A DNA stretch of 64,000 nt, from NCBI RefSeq assembly GCF_013868055.1, contig NZ_JACEOL010000009.1:62001-126000 (forward strand), in the 5' to 3' direction. Positions 53,585-61,428 of this stretch are shown here, piece after piece. Below the pieces are notes generated by a model that was not told the origin of the DNA, did not search any database, and saw only the letters and a program-made list of their open reading frames with translations. Made by a program: the position numbers and the translations under genes. The stretch is from Thermoactinomyces mirandus. Its GTDB lineage: Bacteria; Bacillota; Bacilli; Thermoactinomycetales; Thermoactinomycetaceae. Positions within the stretch are counted from its first letter, which is position 1; each line of letters begins with the position of its first letter.

Positions 53585-53782
53585 CTATCGAGAGCCCCTT
53601 CTTTTTTTGACAGATTGCCCGGCAATGCCCCAGTGCTCCCAAGGCATCTCATGAATTAACACCCGTACATTTTCGATCGGGGAATCCAAGACTTCCGCAG
53701 CCAGATTGGTCATTTTTTCAATCAGTTCTTCCTTTTGCTCCGCCGTACGTCCTTCAAGAATATGCACCTGAATCAGTGGCAC
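53585..53782 (-). CDS. dmpI: 4-oxalocrotonate tautomerase
   Basis: The 65-aa protein has the catalytic Pro1 after Met removal (MPLIQVHILEGRTAEQKEEL) and the conserved NVRVLIHEMPWEHWGIAGQ, matching XylH/DmpI. It interconverts 2-hydroxymuconate and 2-oxo-3-hexenedioate. Between dmpB and dmpL, rather than last as in Pseudomonas. Confidence 0.95.
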   Translation of the reverse strand: MPLIQVHILEGRTAEQKEELIEKMTNLAAEVLDSPIENVRVLIHEMPWEHWGIAGQSVKKRRGSR

Positions 53783-53806
53783 AGTGTTTCCCCCTTTTTC
53801 CGGAGA

Positions 53807-54721
53807 TTAAGTTAATGCTTTTCCAAAAGAATCAACCATTTGTCTGAGGTGATAGAAGATGCCCTGTTCAATCTTGTCTTCTGTCCACGTGATCGTCGGT
53901 TGATCATAGTAGGCTGTGTAACCGCCTGTATAGGTTTCATTGCGATTTCCGGACGGGTCGAAGAAATAAATGGTTTGGCCTCTGGTCACCCCGTGGCGGG
54001 TCGGAGAGATTTCAACCGGTACATTGTTCCGGCTCAGAAGATCGGCAGCCCGCAGTACTTCATACCAATTGTCAACAAAAAAACCGGCATGATGGAGCTT
54101 TTTATCGGGGCCTTTGATAAACGCGAGGTCATGGGGCTTACCGTTAGGGGCGTGCAACCAGCTTGCCAACAGCTCCTTGCCATCTGTGGAGACAATTTTT
54201 TCACTTATATGGAGGTTCAGTACGTCCGTAAAGAAACGGGTAGCCGTTTCTACGTCTTCGCCGGCTAACAGGCAGTGATCAAAACAGTGCGGTGCGATTC
54301 CTCTTGTATCATCCGGCCAGGGATGGGGATTCAAGGTGCCCACTTTTGTACCCACGCACTCGATCTCATGGTAAAGTTCCACAATATGGCCTGTCGGAAT
54401 TTCAAAGCGCAGCGTTTCTCCTTCTCCCAACCGGTTGCCTTTTGGAACCCTGGTAACCGAACAGCCAAACTGTTCTATTCTTTTTTCAAATTGCTCCATG
54501 TCATTGGCGAATTCAACTTTAAACGCAATATGATCAACTCCCGGTGAGTCTGCTTCCCGCAGAATCACACTGTGGTGATCCCATTCATCCCAGGCTTTCA
54601 AATAAACCCGGTTTTCTTCCCGACCGACTTCATCCAGACCGATCAGGTTGGTATAGTAGTCAACTGACTTTTCCAGATCCAAAACTTTCAGTTCAATTCG
54701 GCCAATTCGCAGGATCCCCAT
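53807..54721 (-). CDS. dmpB: Catechol 2,3-dioxygenase
   Basis: The 304-aa extradiol dioxygenase has two vicinal-oxygen-chelate repeats, iron ligands His (FDHCLLAGEDVETA near 147; LHHAGFFVDNWYEVL near 213) and Glu (GNRNETYTGGY near 263). It cleaves catechol to 2-hydroxymuconic semialdehyde. It is the first gene of the operon; GGGAGTGATGAG precedes the ATG. Length matches XylE (~307). Confidence 0.96.
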   Translation of the reverse strand: MGILRIGRIELKVLDLEKSVDYYTNLIGLDEVGREENRVYLKAWDEWDHHSVILREADSPGVDHIAFKVEFANDMEQFEKRIEQFGCSVTRVPKGNRLGEGETLRFEIPTGHIVELYHEIECVGTKVGTLNPHPWPDDTRGIAPHCFDHCLLAGEDVETATRFFTDVLNLHISEKIVSTDGKELLASWLHAPNGKPHDLAFIKGPDKKLHHAGFFVDNWYEVLRAADLLSRNNVPVEISPTRHGVTRGQTIYFFDPSGNRNETYTGGYTAYYDQPTITWTEDKIEQGIFYHLRQMVDSFGKALT

Positions 54722-54742
54722 CTCATCACTCCCTTGTGTTTG

Positions 54743-54773
54743 TTAATAGATGATGAACGTATTCATATATTAA
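54743..54773 (-). promoter_or_regulatory. Palindromic operator candidate upstream of dmpB
   Basis: TTAATA...TATTAA encloses ATGAACGTATTCAT, an interrupted inverted repeat, 22-52 nt upstream of dmpB. A TTGAAT-16-TATGAA match (minus strand) overlaps it, so it may be a regulator site at the operon promoter. Confidence 0.4.
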
Positions 54774-54929
54774 CTTACTGTTAATTCAAAATATACAAAT
54801 TAATATGTTGATTTTATTATTTTTTTAGTACTTTTTATTCTAAAAATAAAATAAACACTTAATTATCATAGTTTGTAAAACATTGCGTTAAATCCTTGGA
54901 AATCAAGAATCTGGCTGTTCGCTCCAAAC

Positions 54930-54962
54930 AAAAAAGCCAGTCCAAGAGATGGAGGACTGGCT
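54930..54962 (-). terminator. Terminator after the NhaC-family gene
   Basis: A 9-bp stem AGCCAGTCC/GGACTGGCT is followed on the minus strand by six Ts. Confidence 0.88.
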
Positions 54963-54976
54963 CACATCAAACCATA

Positions 54977-56296
54977 TTAATTTGCTCTGGCTACTTCCTG
55001 TTTGGCCGGGACGGCACGAAGCCGGGGAAAACGGAACAAAATAGACAATACGGCGCAAACGGCAATCAGAATCGGGTAATAAGAATAACTCAGAATGCTT
55101 ACCGGAGAAATGGAAGCTACACTGGCCGCCAGCAAAATTTGCGGTCCATACGGAATCAGCCCTTGTACGCTGCATGAAAAGATATCAAGCAGGCTGGCCG
55201 TTTTCCGGCTGTCAATCCCAAACCTTGTGGAAATTTCCCTGGCCAAAGGTCCGGCTATGATAATGGAAATCGTATTGTTGGCAACGCACAGATTGGTTAC
55301 ACTGATCAGCCCGGCAATGCTGAATTGGGCCCCTTTCCTGCTGCGTGTCCGGCGTGTAAGGAAATCGAGCAGAAACTGGATTCCTCCATACGAACGGATC
55401 AGTTCCACCATTCCTCCGATCAGCAGAACCAATATGGAGAGGGATTGCATTCCCGTAATTCCTTCTTCCGCTTTTTGCACCAAAGTAAGCCAGGTATAGT
55501 TCCCTTCCCAGAAGCCGATCAATCCGGCGCAAACGATCCCCAGAACCAGGACAACAAATACATTGACACCGACCAACGCTGTAACCAAAACGGCAATATA
55601 CGGCAAGGTTTCAATCAAGGAGAAAGGATGGCTGGCCACATTTGCCACGCTTCCTCCGGATATAAAGTAAAGAATGACTGCGGTGACGACAGCGGCTGGC
55701 AAAACGGTCAGAAAGTTGACCTTGAACTTGTCTTTCATTCTGATATTTTGTGTGCTTACGGCAGCGATGGTCGTATCGGAAATAAAAGACAGATTGTCTC
55801 CAAACATCGCTCCCCCGACAACTACAGCCATGGACAAGGCAAGAGAAATATCCGCCTGCTGGCTGAGGCCCACGCCAATCGGGGCCAGGGCAACAATCGT
55901 TCCCATCGATGTTCCCATCGACAGGGAAATGAAGCAGGCGATCACAAACAGCCCAACCATCAGTAAGTTAGGCGGCAGGACAGAGAGCGCCAGATTTACG
56001 GTTGATTCAACGGCGCCCATTCCTTTGGCCATTGCGGTAAATGCCCCGGATAACAGAAAAATCAATACCATCATGATAATGTTCGGATGTCCCGCACCGC
56101 GGTAAAACAATTTCATTTTGTCGGACAGGGAGATTTGCCTGTTCATCAAGAGTGCCAGCATCGATGCAATCAAAACGGCAATGATGGCAGGCATTTTTGT
56201 AAAATCACGGGTATAAACGCCGACACCGATAAACAGAGCCAAAAATATGACGAAAGGCAACAAAGCCCATGGATTTCCTTTGTTTTTCAATTTCAT
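54977..56296 (-). CDS. NhaC-family transporter, probable methionine importer (MetT type)
   Basis: The 439-aa protein has about 11 membrane helices and NhaC-family motifs (FISLSMGTSMGTIVALAPIG, GGAMFGDNLSFISDTTIAAV). The family name suggests Na+/H+ antiport, but NhaC relatives under S-box control have been proposed as methionine transporters (MetT). The S-box riboswitch directly upstream supports uptake of methionine or a related sulfur compound. Separated from the phenol operon by a strong terminator. Confidence 0.8.
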   Translation of the reverse strand: MKLKNKGNPWALLPFVIFLALFIGVGVYTRDFTKMPAIIAVLIASMLALLMNRQISLSDKMKLFYRGAGHPNIIMMVLIFLLSGAFTAMAKGMGAVESTVNLALSVLPPNLLMVGLFVIACFISLSMGTSMGTIVALAPIGVGLSQQADISLALSMAVVVGGAMFGDNLSFISDTTIAAVSTQNIRMKDKFKVNFLTVLPAAVVTAVILYFISGGSVANVASHPFSLIETLPYIAVLVTALVGVNVFVVLVLGIVCAGLIGFWEGNYTWLTLVQKAEEGITGMQSLSILVLLIGGMVELIRSYGGIQFLLDFLTRRTRSRKGAQFSIAGLISVTNLCVANNTISIIIAGPLAREISTRFGIDSRKTASLLDIFSCSVQGLIPYGPQILLAASVASISPVSILSYSYYPILIAVCAVLSILFRFPRLRAVPAKQEVARAN

Positions 56297-56313
56297 TCGC
56301 TCCTTTTTGAATA

Positions 56314-56347
56314 GAAAAAGACCTCTTCATTCCAGCGAAGAGGTCTT
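56314..56347 (-). terminator. Riboswitch-controlled terminator
   Basis: A perfect AAGACCTCTTC/GAAGAGGTCTT stem is followed on the minus strand by TTTTCTATTC. AGAGG in the aptamer 3' region can pair alternatively, giving the OFF switch when SAM is bound. Confidence 0.85.
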
Positions 56348-56368
56348 CATGTTCATATCGTTGAAAAC

Positions 56369-56480
56369 CTCTTCTTATCTTCCAAGCACAAGCGCTTGCT
56401 GGAATTGGCACAGTACTCAAAATGAGCCCGTTGCCGAGGATTCACAGGGCCAGTCCCTCCACCTCTCTGGATAAGAAGAT
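56369..56480 (-). promoter_or_regulatory. SAM-I (S-box) riboswitch
   Basis: On the minus strand the leader carries the S-box core in order: CTTATCCAGAGAGGTGGAGG, GACTGGCCC, GAATCCTCGGCAAC, GTGCCAATTCCAGC and the closing GATAAGAAG that pairs with the first block to form P1. A terminator hairpin follows at 56314. High SAM should stop transcription of the NhaC-family gene. Confidence 0.96.
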
Positions 56481-56580
56481 CGGTTTTTTATTAGTTTTAA
56501 TAAATATCTTATGCCATAATAATATGATCTTATTTGTTTGTCAATAAATTTCGTGCAATCAAATTTTGAGAAATCCCATG

Positions 56581-56613
56581 AAAAATAGCCAGCTCTTTTT
56601 GGCTGACTATTTT
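56581..56613 (-). terminator. Terminator after the 56628 gene
   Basis: AAAATAGCCAGC/GGCTGACTATTTT pair with a short loop; on the minus strand the stem ends in TTTT. It follows the stop by 15 nt. Confidence 0.7.
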
Positions 56614-56627
56614 CAAACGTTTATTGT

Positions 56628-56795
56628 TTAATTGAGCCCCAAGTGTGATTTCAGTTCACTTTGCTGCTTTTTCAATTGTTTCCATTCTTCATAAAGGTCA
56701 TATTGTGCCAAAAATTCATGTCGTTCCTTAGCCAATAAATATTCTTGCTGAATGGAATAGAGACGCTCTTCCAGTGCTTTTAACTGTTCGATCAT
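56628..56795 (-). CDS. Small coiled-coil protein
   Basis: The 55-aa protein is an extended charged helix (MIEQLKALEERLYSIQQEYL, then LYEEWKQLKKQQSELKSHL). ATG 56795 has GAGGTG 7 nt upstream; an ATG 24 nt earlier lacks a site. No family is recognised. It is monocistronic with its own terminator. Confidence 0.55.
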   Translation of the reverse strand: MIEQLKALEERLYSIQQEYLLAKERHEFLAQYDLYEEWKQLKKQQSELKSHLGLN

Positions 56796-56986
56796 GCGAA
56801 GCACCTCAATTCTTTTCATTTAGAATTCAAGTATTAGAAGTTATCATTTTTTAATTACCCAGCGGTTAAAAAAAGTAAACCAAAAAATTTGTCTAAATCA
56901 AGAAAGAGTTTGTCCGATTCACCGAAAAACAGCGAAGAAGTTTGCAAGAGTTGACAAAAAATAAAGGATACGGCTAAAAACCAACG

Positions 56987-57014
56987 TTGACCTGCGTCGA
57001 TTTTTTGATAAAAT
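56987..57014 (+). promoter_or_regulatory. Sigma-A-type promoter for the small-protein pair
   Basis: TTGACC and TAAAAT are separated by 16 bp, 43 nt before the 57058 start. Confidence 0.5.
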
Positions 57015-57057
57015 GATAATCTGATCACTTTATACAAACATGAAAGGAGTATATGTG

Positions 57058-57213
57058 ATGTCCATCAACCCCCAATATATGCCATCCTTTCTCGAAGAAT
57101 TCCGCTCTATGAAACTTGAAATGATGATCCGTGACCTGCATAAACTGAGTCACGATGAATTGATGTGTATCAAGAAGGAAATTGATGATTTACTTCATTC
57201 TGAAACAGAGTAG
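57058..57213 (+). CDS. 51-aa hypothetical protein
   Basis: A 51-codon gene reading MSINPQYMPSFLEEFRSMKL and ending LLHSETE. AAAGGAG lies 8 nt before the ATG and a promoter-like sequence lies just upstream. It is helical and acidic with no membrane segment. It is followed 11 nt later by a second small gene ending at a strong terminator, so the two form an operon of unknown role. Confidence 0.6.
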   Translation: MSINPQYMPSFLEEFRSMKLEMMIRDLHKLSHDELMCIKKEIDDLLHSETE

Positions 57214-57224
57214 GATGAATTGTG

Positions 57225-57443
57225 ATGAATCAACCGACAGAAAAAATATTGATCCAGACCTACAAACACATTAATGAATCGCGCAACCTGATCGAACAGC
57301 TCATCAACCAGCTTGGGCAACAAACACCATTTATTCACCATTTGCCTGAAGACATTCAACATCTTATTCACGTTGCCCTGGAATTATCACCGGACCAGCG
57401 GAAAACCCTGCGTCTGTTCCTTGAATCATTAAAACAGGAATGA
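57225..57443 (+). CDS. 72-aa hypothetical protein
   Basis: The protein is helical (MNQPTEKILIQTYKHINESR, then LELSPDQRKTLRLFLESLKQ). A GTG at 57222 is an alternative start and the ribosome site (AGGATG) is weak, which suggests coupling to the 51-aa gene upstream. No family recognised. Confidence 0.55.
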   Translation: MNQPTEKILIQTYKHINESRNLIEQLINQLGQQTPFIHHLPEDIQHLIHVALELSPDQRKTLRLFLESLKQE

Positions 57444-57484
57444 CCCCAGAATTACTTTGAAGTAATTACTGGGGTCATTTTTTC
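57442..57484 (+). terminator. Terminator after the small-protein pair
   Basis: GACCCCAGAATTACTT/AAGTAATTACTGGGGTC form a 15-bp stem with a 2-nt loop and one bulge, followed by ATTTTTTC. Confidence 0.9.
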
Positions 57485-57529
57485 GGGCAGGACCTCCCTG
57501 CATGTTTCGGGAAGAGATGCCTGATGTGT

Positions 57530-57985
57530 TCAATTTTTTTCAGGATGATAATCGTTTGAATAAATGAGTTGAAATATTTTTCGGGATAAAACGGATGAGC
57601 GAAAATATTTATACATTTTCGCCGCATCAACTGCTGCAAACAAACCTGTTCCAGGAATAACCCGCGTTTCGTCACGAAAGCGAATATAGTCATGCGCCTG
57701 CAGTTTCGCCAAAATTTTATGGCATTGATTTTTGTTACCCAAAACATCCTGAAACATATGGACCAACTGATCAATATATACTGCATCCGAAGGATGTTCT
57801 TCTCTTAAATCGGGGTCCAATTTCGGATAAACGAGCAGTCCCCACAAAATTACCAGTGCTGCACGCTCCGTTTCGTTCCAATGGCGATGAGGGGGCTCCT
57901 GATCCCTGCGAACCGGTTTCTCTTTTTTGGCTGGAATGCGAGAAAACAAAAGAGAACTCATTTCCTGGATCGACATTTGATTCAT
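57530..57985 (-). CDS. Hypothetical protein
   Basis: The 151-aa protein has a Lys/Pro-rich N-terminal ~40 residues and a helical domain (WNETERAALVILWGLLVYPK, MFQDVLGNKNQCHKILAKL, DYIRFRDETRVIPGTGLFAA). ATG 57985 follows GAAAGGGG. The C-terminal half could be a winged-helix-like fold, but I do not recognise it. Confidence 0.55.
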   Translation of the reverse strand: MNQMSIQEMSSLLFSRIPAKKEKPVRRDQEPPHRHWNETERAALVILWGLLVYPKLDPDLREEHPSDAVYIDQLVHMFQDVLGNKNQCHKILAKLQAHDYIRFRDETRVIPGTGLFAAVDAAKMYKYFRSSVLSRKIFQLIYSNDYHPEKN

Positions 57986-58285
57986 CGTTTCGCCCCTTTC
58001 ACAGAATATCAAATCATGTTAACTTTTTTTCTCTCTTAATAAGGGTTATAGGCAAAACTTTCCTATTTCATACCTCGTCATAAAGAAAATGATTTTAAAA
58101 TATAATTTCACGAGCAATCTCTTAAATTTTCCTGTTATAAAAAAAGAAAACAGCTTATTCTCTCTGTAGATCTCACTTTACAGGAATGTTTCCAAAATGA
58201 GTAGTGGAAAAGATTATGTCTTTTCTGTTATATTTATAAGTAAAGATTTTAAGAAGAATTATGCTTCGGAAGGAGTTTGCACCGA

Positions 58286-59105
58286 ATGTTCTTTGAAACA
58301 AAAAAAGGGAAATATACCGACAAGGAAAACGAACTGATTATAGAAGCGATCAACAAAAAAAGAACGGGAAATCCTCAAAGAACTGTCTGAACAATTAAAC
58401 CGTGGATATTCAGGGATTATGTCTCATGTTCGGAAGCTGAGATCCGAATATCCAGATCGTTTCCACTGTTACGAAAATTCGGCGGACAACTCCCATCGTC
58501 TGAACAGCTGGGATCCAGAAGAGGAAGCACTTGTCATCAATACTGTAAACAAGTTTCTTGAAGAAGGCAAATCGCTTTCCAATGCGATCAGCGAATTGGA
58601 GAAAAAGCTTTCCCGTACCCAGGGAGCCATTTATCAACGGATCTACACGTTAAGGCGGAAACAGCCTGAAAAGTTTAAACATCTCCCTGTACATAGGCCC
58701 CGACGCCGCCGAAGCCTGCAGGACTGGCCATTTAACCAGACTTCAATAAACAGCCTGTACCCCGTGCCATCCAATCATACCGGGGAGCAAATATCCGCAA
58801 CGGATCAACAGCGGCTGACAACTGAAGACAGTATAAATACATATCCCCAGCCCCTTATTTCCTCTTCAAACTCCGGTTCCGATCAAATGCTTACGGCTGA
58901 GGAAGAAGAAGAAATGGTTCTGAAAGCTTTCGAAAAAAAATTTGGACGGCCCAATAATGATGCACGGTCAAGACTGATCGCGATCATGCGAAAATACGGT
59001 ACGACACGTGTTTCCATCGCCATGTTTACCTTAACGGAAGATAAGGCATTTCCCTCCCATATCGTTGATTTTTTGGAACGGCGTTTATTAAATAAAATTT
59101 TATGA
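58286..59105 (+). pseudogene. RsfA-type regulator with two SANT-like repeats, frameshifted at an A7 run
   Basis: ATG 58286 after GGAAGGAG opens KKGKYTDKENELIIEAINKK and then falls out of frame at seven As (58355-58361). With six As it would continue as EREILKELSEQLNRGYSGIM and on through a second repeat (NSWDPEEEALVINTVNKFLE) to a long C-terminal region ending FLERRLLNKIL. The paired Myb/SANT-like helices resemble prespore regulators of the RsfA/YlbO (GerR) group. The shift could be sequencing error, mutation or transcriptional slippage. The downstream frame alone (from ATG 58419) would lack the first repeat. Confidence 0.65.
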
Positions 59106-59111
59106 AAACAT

Positions 59112-59143
59112 AAAAGCACGAACCCATATTGGTCCGTGCTTTT
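59112..59143. terminator. Bidirectional terminator between the regulator and minE
   Basis: AAAAGCACG pairs with CGTGCTTTT, with a partly paired 14-nt interior (CC/GG), and A/T tracts on both sides. Confidence 0.85.
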
Positions 59144-59402
59144 ATATCGGTTCCTTCAATTTTACGGGAATGGTTGCATTAATAATTGTCTTTCTATCTT
59201 TTGACTGTGGAATGACTTCTACCTGACCGACCACATCATAACCGAAGTCATCGCACAATTCGATAAGACGAACACGAAATTGCTTTATTTTTTTCTCATC
59301 AATATCGGATCTTTGATAGCTAAGCACCAGCGATAAACGATCATCAGCTGTCATGGCAGTCGGCTCGTCTTTGTCCCGGCTAAACATATTTAAAAAAGCC
59401 AT
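59142..59402 (-). CDS. minE: Cell-division topological factor MinE
   Basis: The 86-aa protein has the amphipathic start (MAFLNMFSRDKDE), the MinD-binding segment DDRLSLVLSYQRSDIDEKK and a C-terminal beta-type dimerisation domain (VIPQSKDRKTIINATIPVKL). It stimulates MinD ATPase to drive pole-to-pole oscillation. It follows minD directly; ATG 59402 has GGGG upstream. MinE is sporadic in Bacillales, where DivIVA/MinJ are typical. Confidence 0.85.
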   Translation of the reverse strand: MAFLNMFSRDKDEPTAMTADDRLSLVLSYQRSDIDEKKIKQFRVRLIELCDDFGYDVVGQVEVIPQSKDRKTIINATIPVKLKEPI

Positions 59403-59422
59403 CCTGATCGCCCCTATTCTGA

Positions 59423-60220
59423 TCAAGCGATATGAAACAACCGCTTGATTCTCGTAATGATTGTGGAAGATTCCAATTCCATAAACGGTACATCCTCACC
59501 GATCAATCTGCGCGAAATGTTGCTGAATGCTTTGCCGGCCAAGGATTTGCTGTCCAGGATTACAGGTTCACCGGTATTGGACGAACGGATAATGCGTTTG
59601 TCCTCCGGAACGACACCCAACAGATTGATTGCCAGATGGCTTTGCACCCGTTCGACACTCAACATGTCCCCATCTCTTACCATCCCGGGCTGAACGCGAT
59701 TTACAATCAAATCGATTCGCTGAATATTGGCAGATTCCAATAAACCGATTACCCGGTCTGAGTCCCTGACAGAGGGAATTTCCGGGTTTACTACAAGAAT
59801 GGCCCGGTCCGCGGCAGCGATAGCGTTGCGAAATCCCCCTTCAATTCCGGCGGGTGAGTCAATCAGAATATAATCAAATTCTGATCGTAACTGGTCCACA
59901 ATAGCCTGAACCTGCGATGGCGAAACCTCTTCCTTGTATCTTGTCTGTGCTGCAGGCAACAGTGCGAGATCATTATATTCCTTATGCCGGACAAGCGACT
60001 GCCGTATTGTGCTTACCCCTTCGATCACATCAACCAAATCGTAGACAATGCGATTTTCCAGTCCCAGCATCAAATCGAGTTTCCTCAACCCGATATCCGT
60101 ATCCACCAGGCAGACTCTGTAACCCAACTGGGCCAATCCCAAACCAAGTGATGCAACTGTGGTTGACTTGCCTACGCCACCTTTTCCGCTTGTTACGGTA
60201 ATGGAAACAGATCTGTTCAT
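59423..60220 (-). CDS. minD: Septum-site determining ATPase MinD
   Basis: The 265-aa deviant-Walker ATPase has SGKGGVGKSTTVASLGLGLA, VDTDIGLRKLDLMLGLENR, DYILIDSPAGIEGGFRNAI and the C-terminal membrane-targeting helix TIITRIKRLFHIA. ATG 60220 has AAAGGGG upstream; an upstream ATG is rejected. It is paired with minE and no minC is adjacent. It positions the division site at the membrane. Confidence 0.95.
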   Translation of the reverse strand: MNRSVSITVTSGKGGVGKSTTVASLGLGLAQLGYRVCLVDTDIGLRKLDLMLGLENRIVYDLVDVIEGVSTIRQSLVRHKEYNDLALLPAAQTRYKEEVSPSQVQAIVDQLRSEFDYILIDSPAGIEGGFRNAIAAADRAILVVNPEIPSVRDSDRVIGLLESANIQRIDLIVNRVQPGMVRDGDMLSVERVQSHLAINLLGVVPEDKRIIRSSNTGEPVILDSKSLAGKAFSNISRRLIGEDVPFMELESSTIITRIKRLFHIA

Positions 60221-60410
60221 CCTGATTCCCCTTTCCTCACCCTCATATGTACTCAAGCCTCCATTTTTTTCAAAAAACTCTGCTCATCCTGTTTTTATGC
60301 CGATCCGTATGATAGAAAGAATTGGTTGTTTTTGTCGAAAAAAACAGCTGCCGACACCCAAAGTTCTGCAAGATTCTTCATTTATTGTAGCAAAACTGCA
60401 GGAATAAAAA

Positions 60411-60462
60411 AAGTAAGAAATCAGCCATTTTCCAAAAAATGACTTCTTTTGATTTCTTACTT
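60411..60462 (-). terminator. Terminator after the DUF1232 gene
   Basis: AAGTAAGAAATCA pairs perfectly with TGATTTCTTACTT (13 bp) around a loop that can also pair; the minus strand ends in TTTTTTTATT. Confidence 0.88.
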
Positions 60463-60472
60463 CGACCTTGTT

Positions 60473-60841
60473 TTATCTCGTTTGTTCACAGTCGCGTTCA
60501 AATTGATCCAGTTCTTTGGAAAGGAGACGCCAAACAAACAGAACCGCAGTCATATCATCCACATACCCCATCAGGGGCACCCAGTCAAATATGATATCAG
60601 TTGGCAGGATGAAATAGAGCAAGGCCGCTCCGGCCAATCCTTTTTTCATCTTGCTGACACGCGGATCACGAAAATAGTTGTACATCACTTTCAGCTTATG
60701 GATGACAGCCTGAATTCCTCCCACGCGGGCAATCTTGTCATTAAACTGGTCAATGATTGTTTTCTCTCCTTCCCTTGTCAGTGCCCGTTCCTTCAAATCA
60801 CTCAGCATGGCAACCATCTTGCGGTGATCGGATTGCTTCAT
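60473..60841 (-). CDS. DUF1232/YkvA-family membrane protein
   Basis: The 122-aa protein has the family core PRVSKMKKGLAGAALLYFIL and the strictly conserved PTDIIFDWVPLMGYVDDMTA. One or two membrane helices are expected. The function of the family is not known. ATG 60841 follows GAGGAGG, and the gene overlaps nothing after a 13-nt gap from the zinc-ribbon gene. Confidence 0.85.
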   Translation of the reverse strand: MKQSDHRKMVAMLSDLKERALTREGEKTIIDQFNDKIARVGGIQAVIHKLKVMYNYFRDPRVSKMKKGLAGAALLYFILPTDIIFDWVPLMGYVDDMTAVLFVWRLLSKELDQFERDCEQTR

Positions 60842-60854
60842 TGACGATCCCTCC

Positions 60855-61334
60855 TCAATAGAAGCGTTTATGGCAATGGGGACAACCGGAAGCATTTGGA
60901 ACAACCTGATGCGCGCAGAAAGGGCAAATATAAACAACTGAAGGAATGATCCCCACCGAATCGCCCGGCTTCTCTTCCAGAACCATCCCTTCCTGTGGAA
61001 AATCGTCCAATTGAACCCGTTCTGCAGTCTTGCGGGGAACCACTTCCTTATTCTTCAACTCTTCCAGTTCCTTGGTCAGAATCTTCAATTGCTCCTCCTG
61101 GCTGCGAATCGCTTCCAGGGAAAAGCGCAGCGTATCCGTCAATTCAATTTTCCCGTTCTTTTCCCAATACCGGTATAATTGCCATCCCAATTTGCCGATT
61201 TGATGATCGATATCTTCTCTTTTCCCTTTGATTCTCAGTGTTAAGCGGCTGATTTCCAACATTTTTTGTGATTTTTGGCCAGCCTGCTCAACACTTTTCT
61301 CCAGTTTCTGTTTCAGGTCCTGAAAAAAATTCAA
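60855..61334 (-). CDS. Coiled-coil zinc-ribbon protein
   Basis: The 159-aa protein has an N-terminal helical coiled coil (FFQDLKQKLEKSVEQAGQ, residues 3-95) and a C-terminal zinc ribbon (CPFCAHQVVPNASGCPHCHK). TTG 61334 has GAGGAGAG upstream. It is in one unit with the DUF1232 gene. It may be a scaffold or regulatory protein; no function can be given. Confidence 0.72.
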   Translation of the reverse strand: MNFFQDLKQKLEKSVEQAGQKSQKMLEISRLTLRIKGKREDIDHQIGKLGWQLYRYWEKNGKIELTDTLRFSLEAIRSQEEQLKILTKELEELKNKEVVPRKTAERVQLDDFPQEGMVLEEKPGDSVGIIPSVVYICPFCAHQVVPNASGCPHCHKRFY

Positions 61335-61428
61335 CGGAATCTCTCCTCACAAATCTTCATCACTTTATATTGTATGGAAGTTGCGAGGTAAGAAACAAGC
61401 CAAAACTTTTTTCGGAACTGTTTTCCTG

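Noticed and set aside
56386-56402. cre-like palindrome AAGCGCTTGC upstream of the NhaC-family gene
   Set aside because: It lies within the S-box aptamer and forms one of its helices, so the symmetry is explained by RNA structure.
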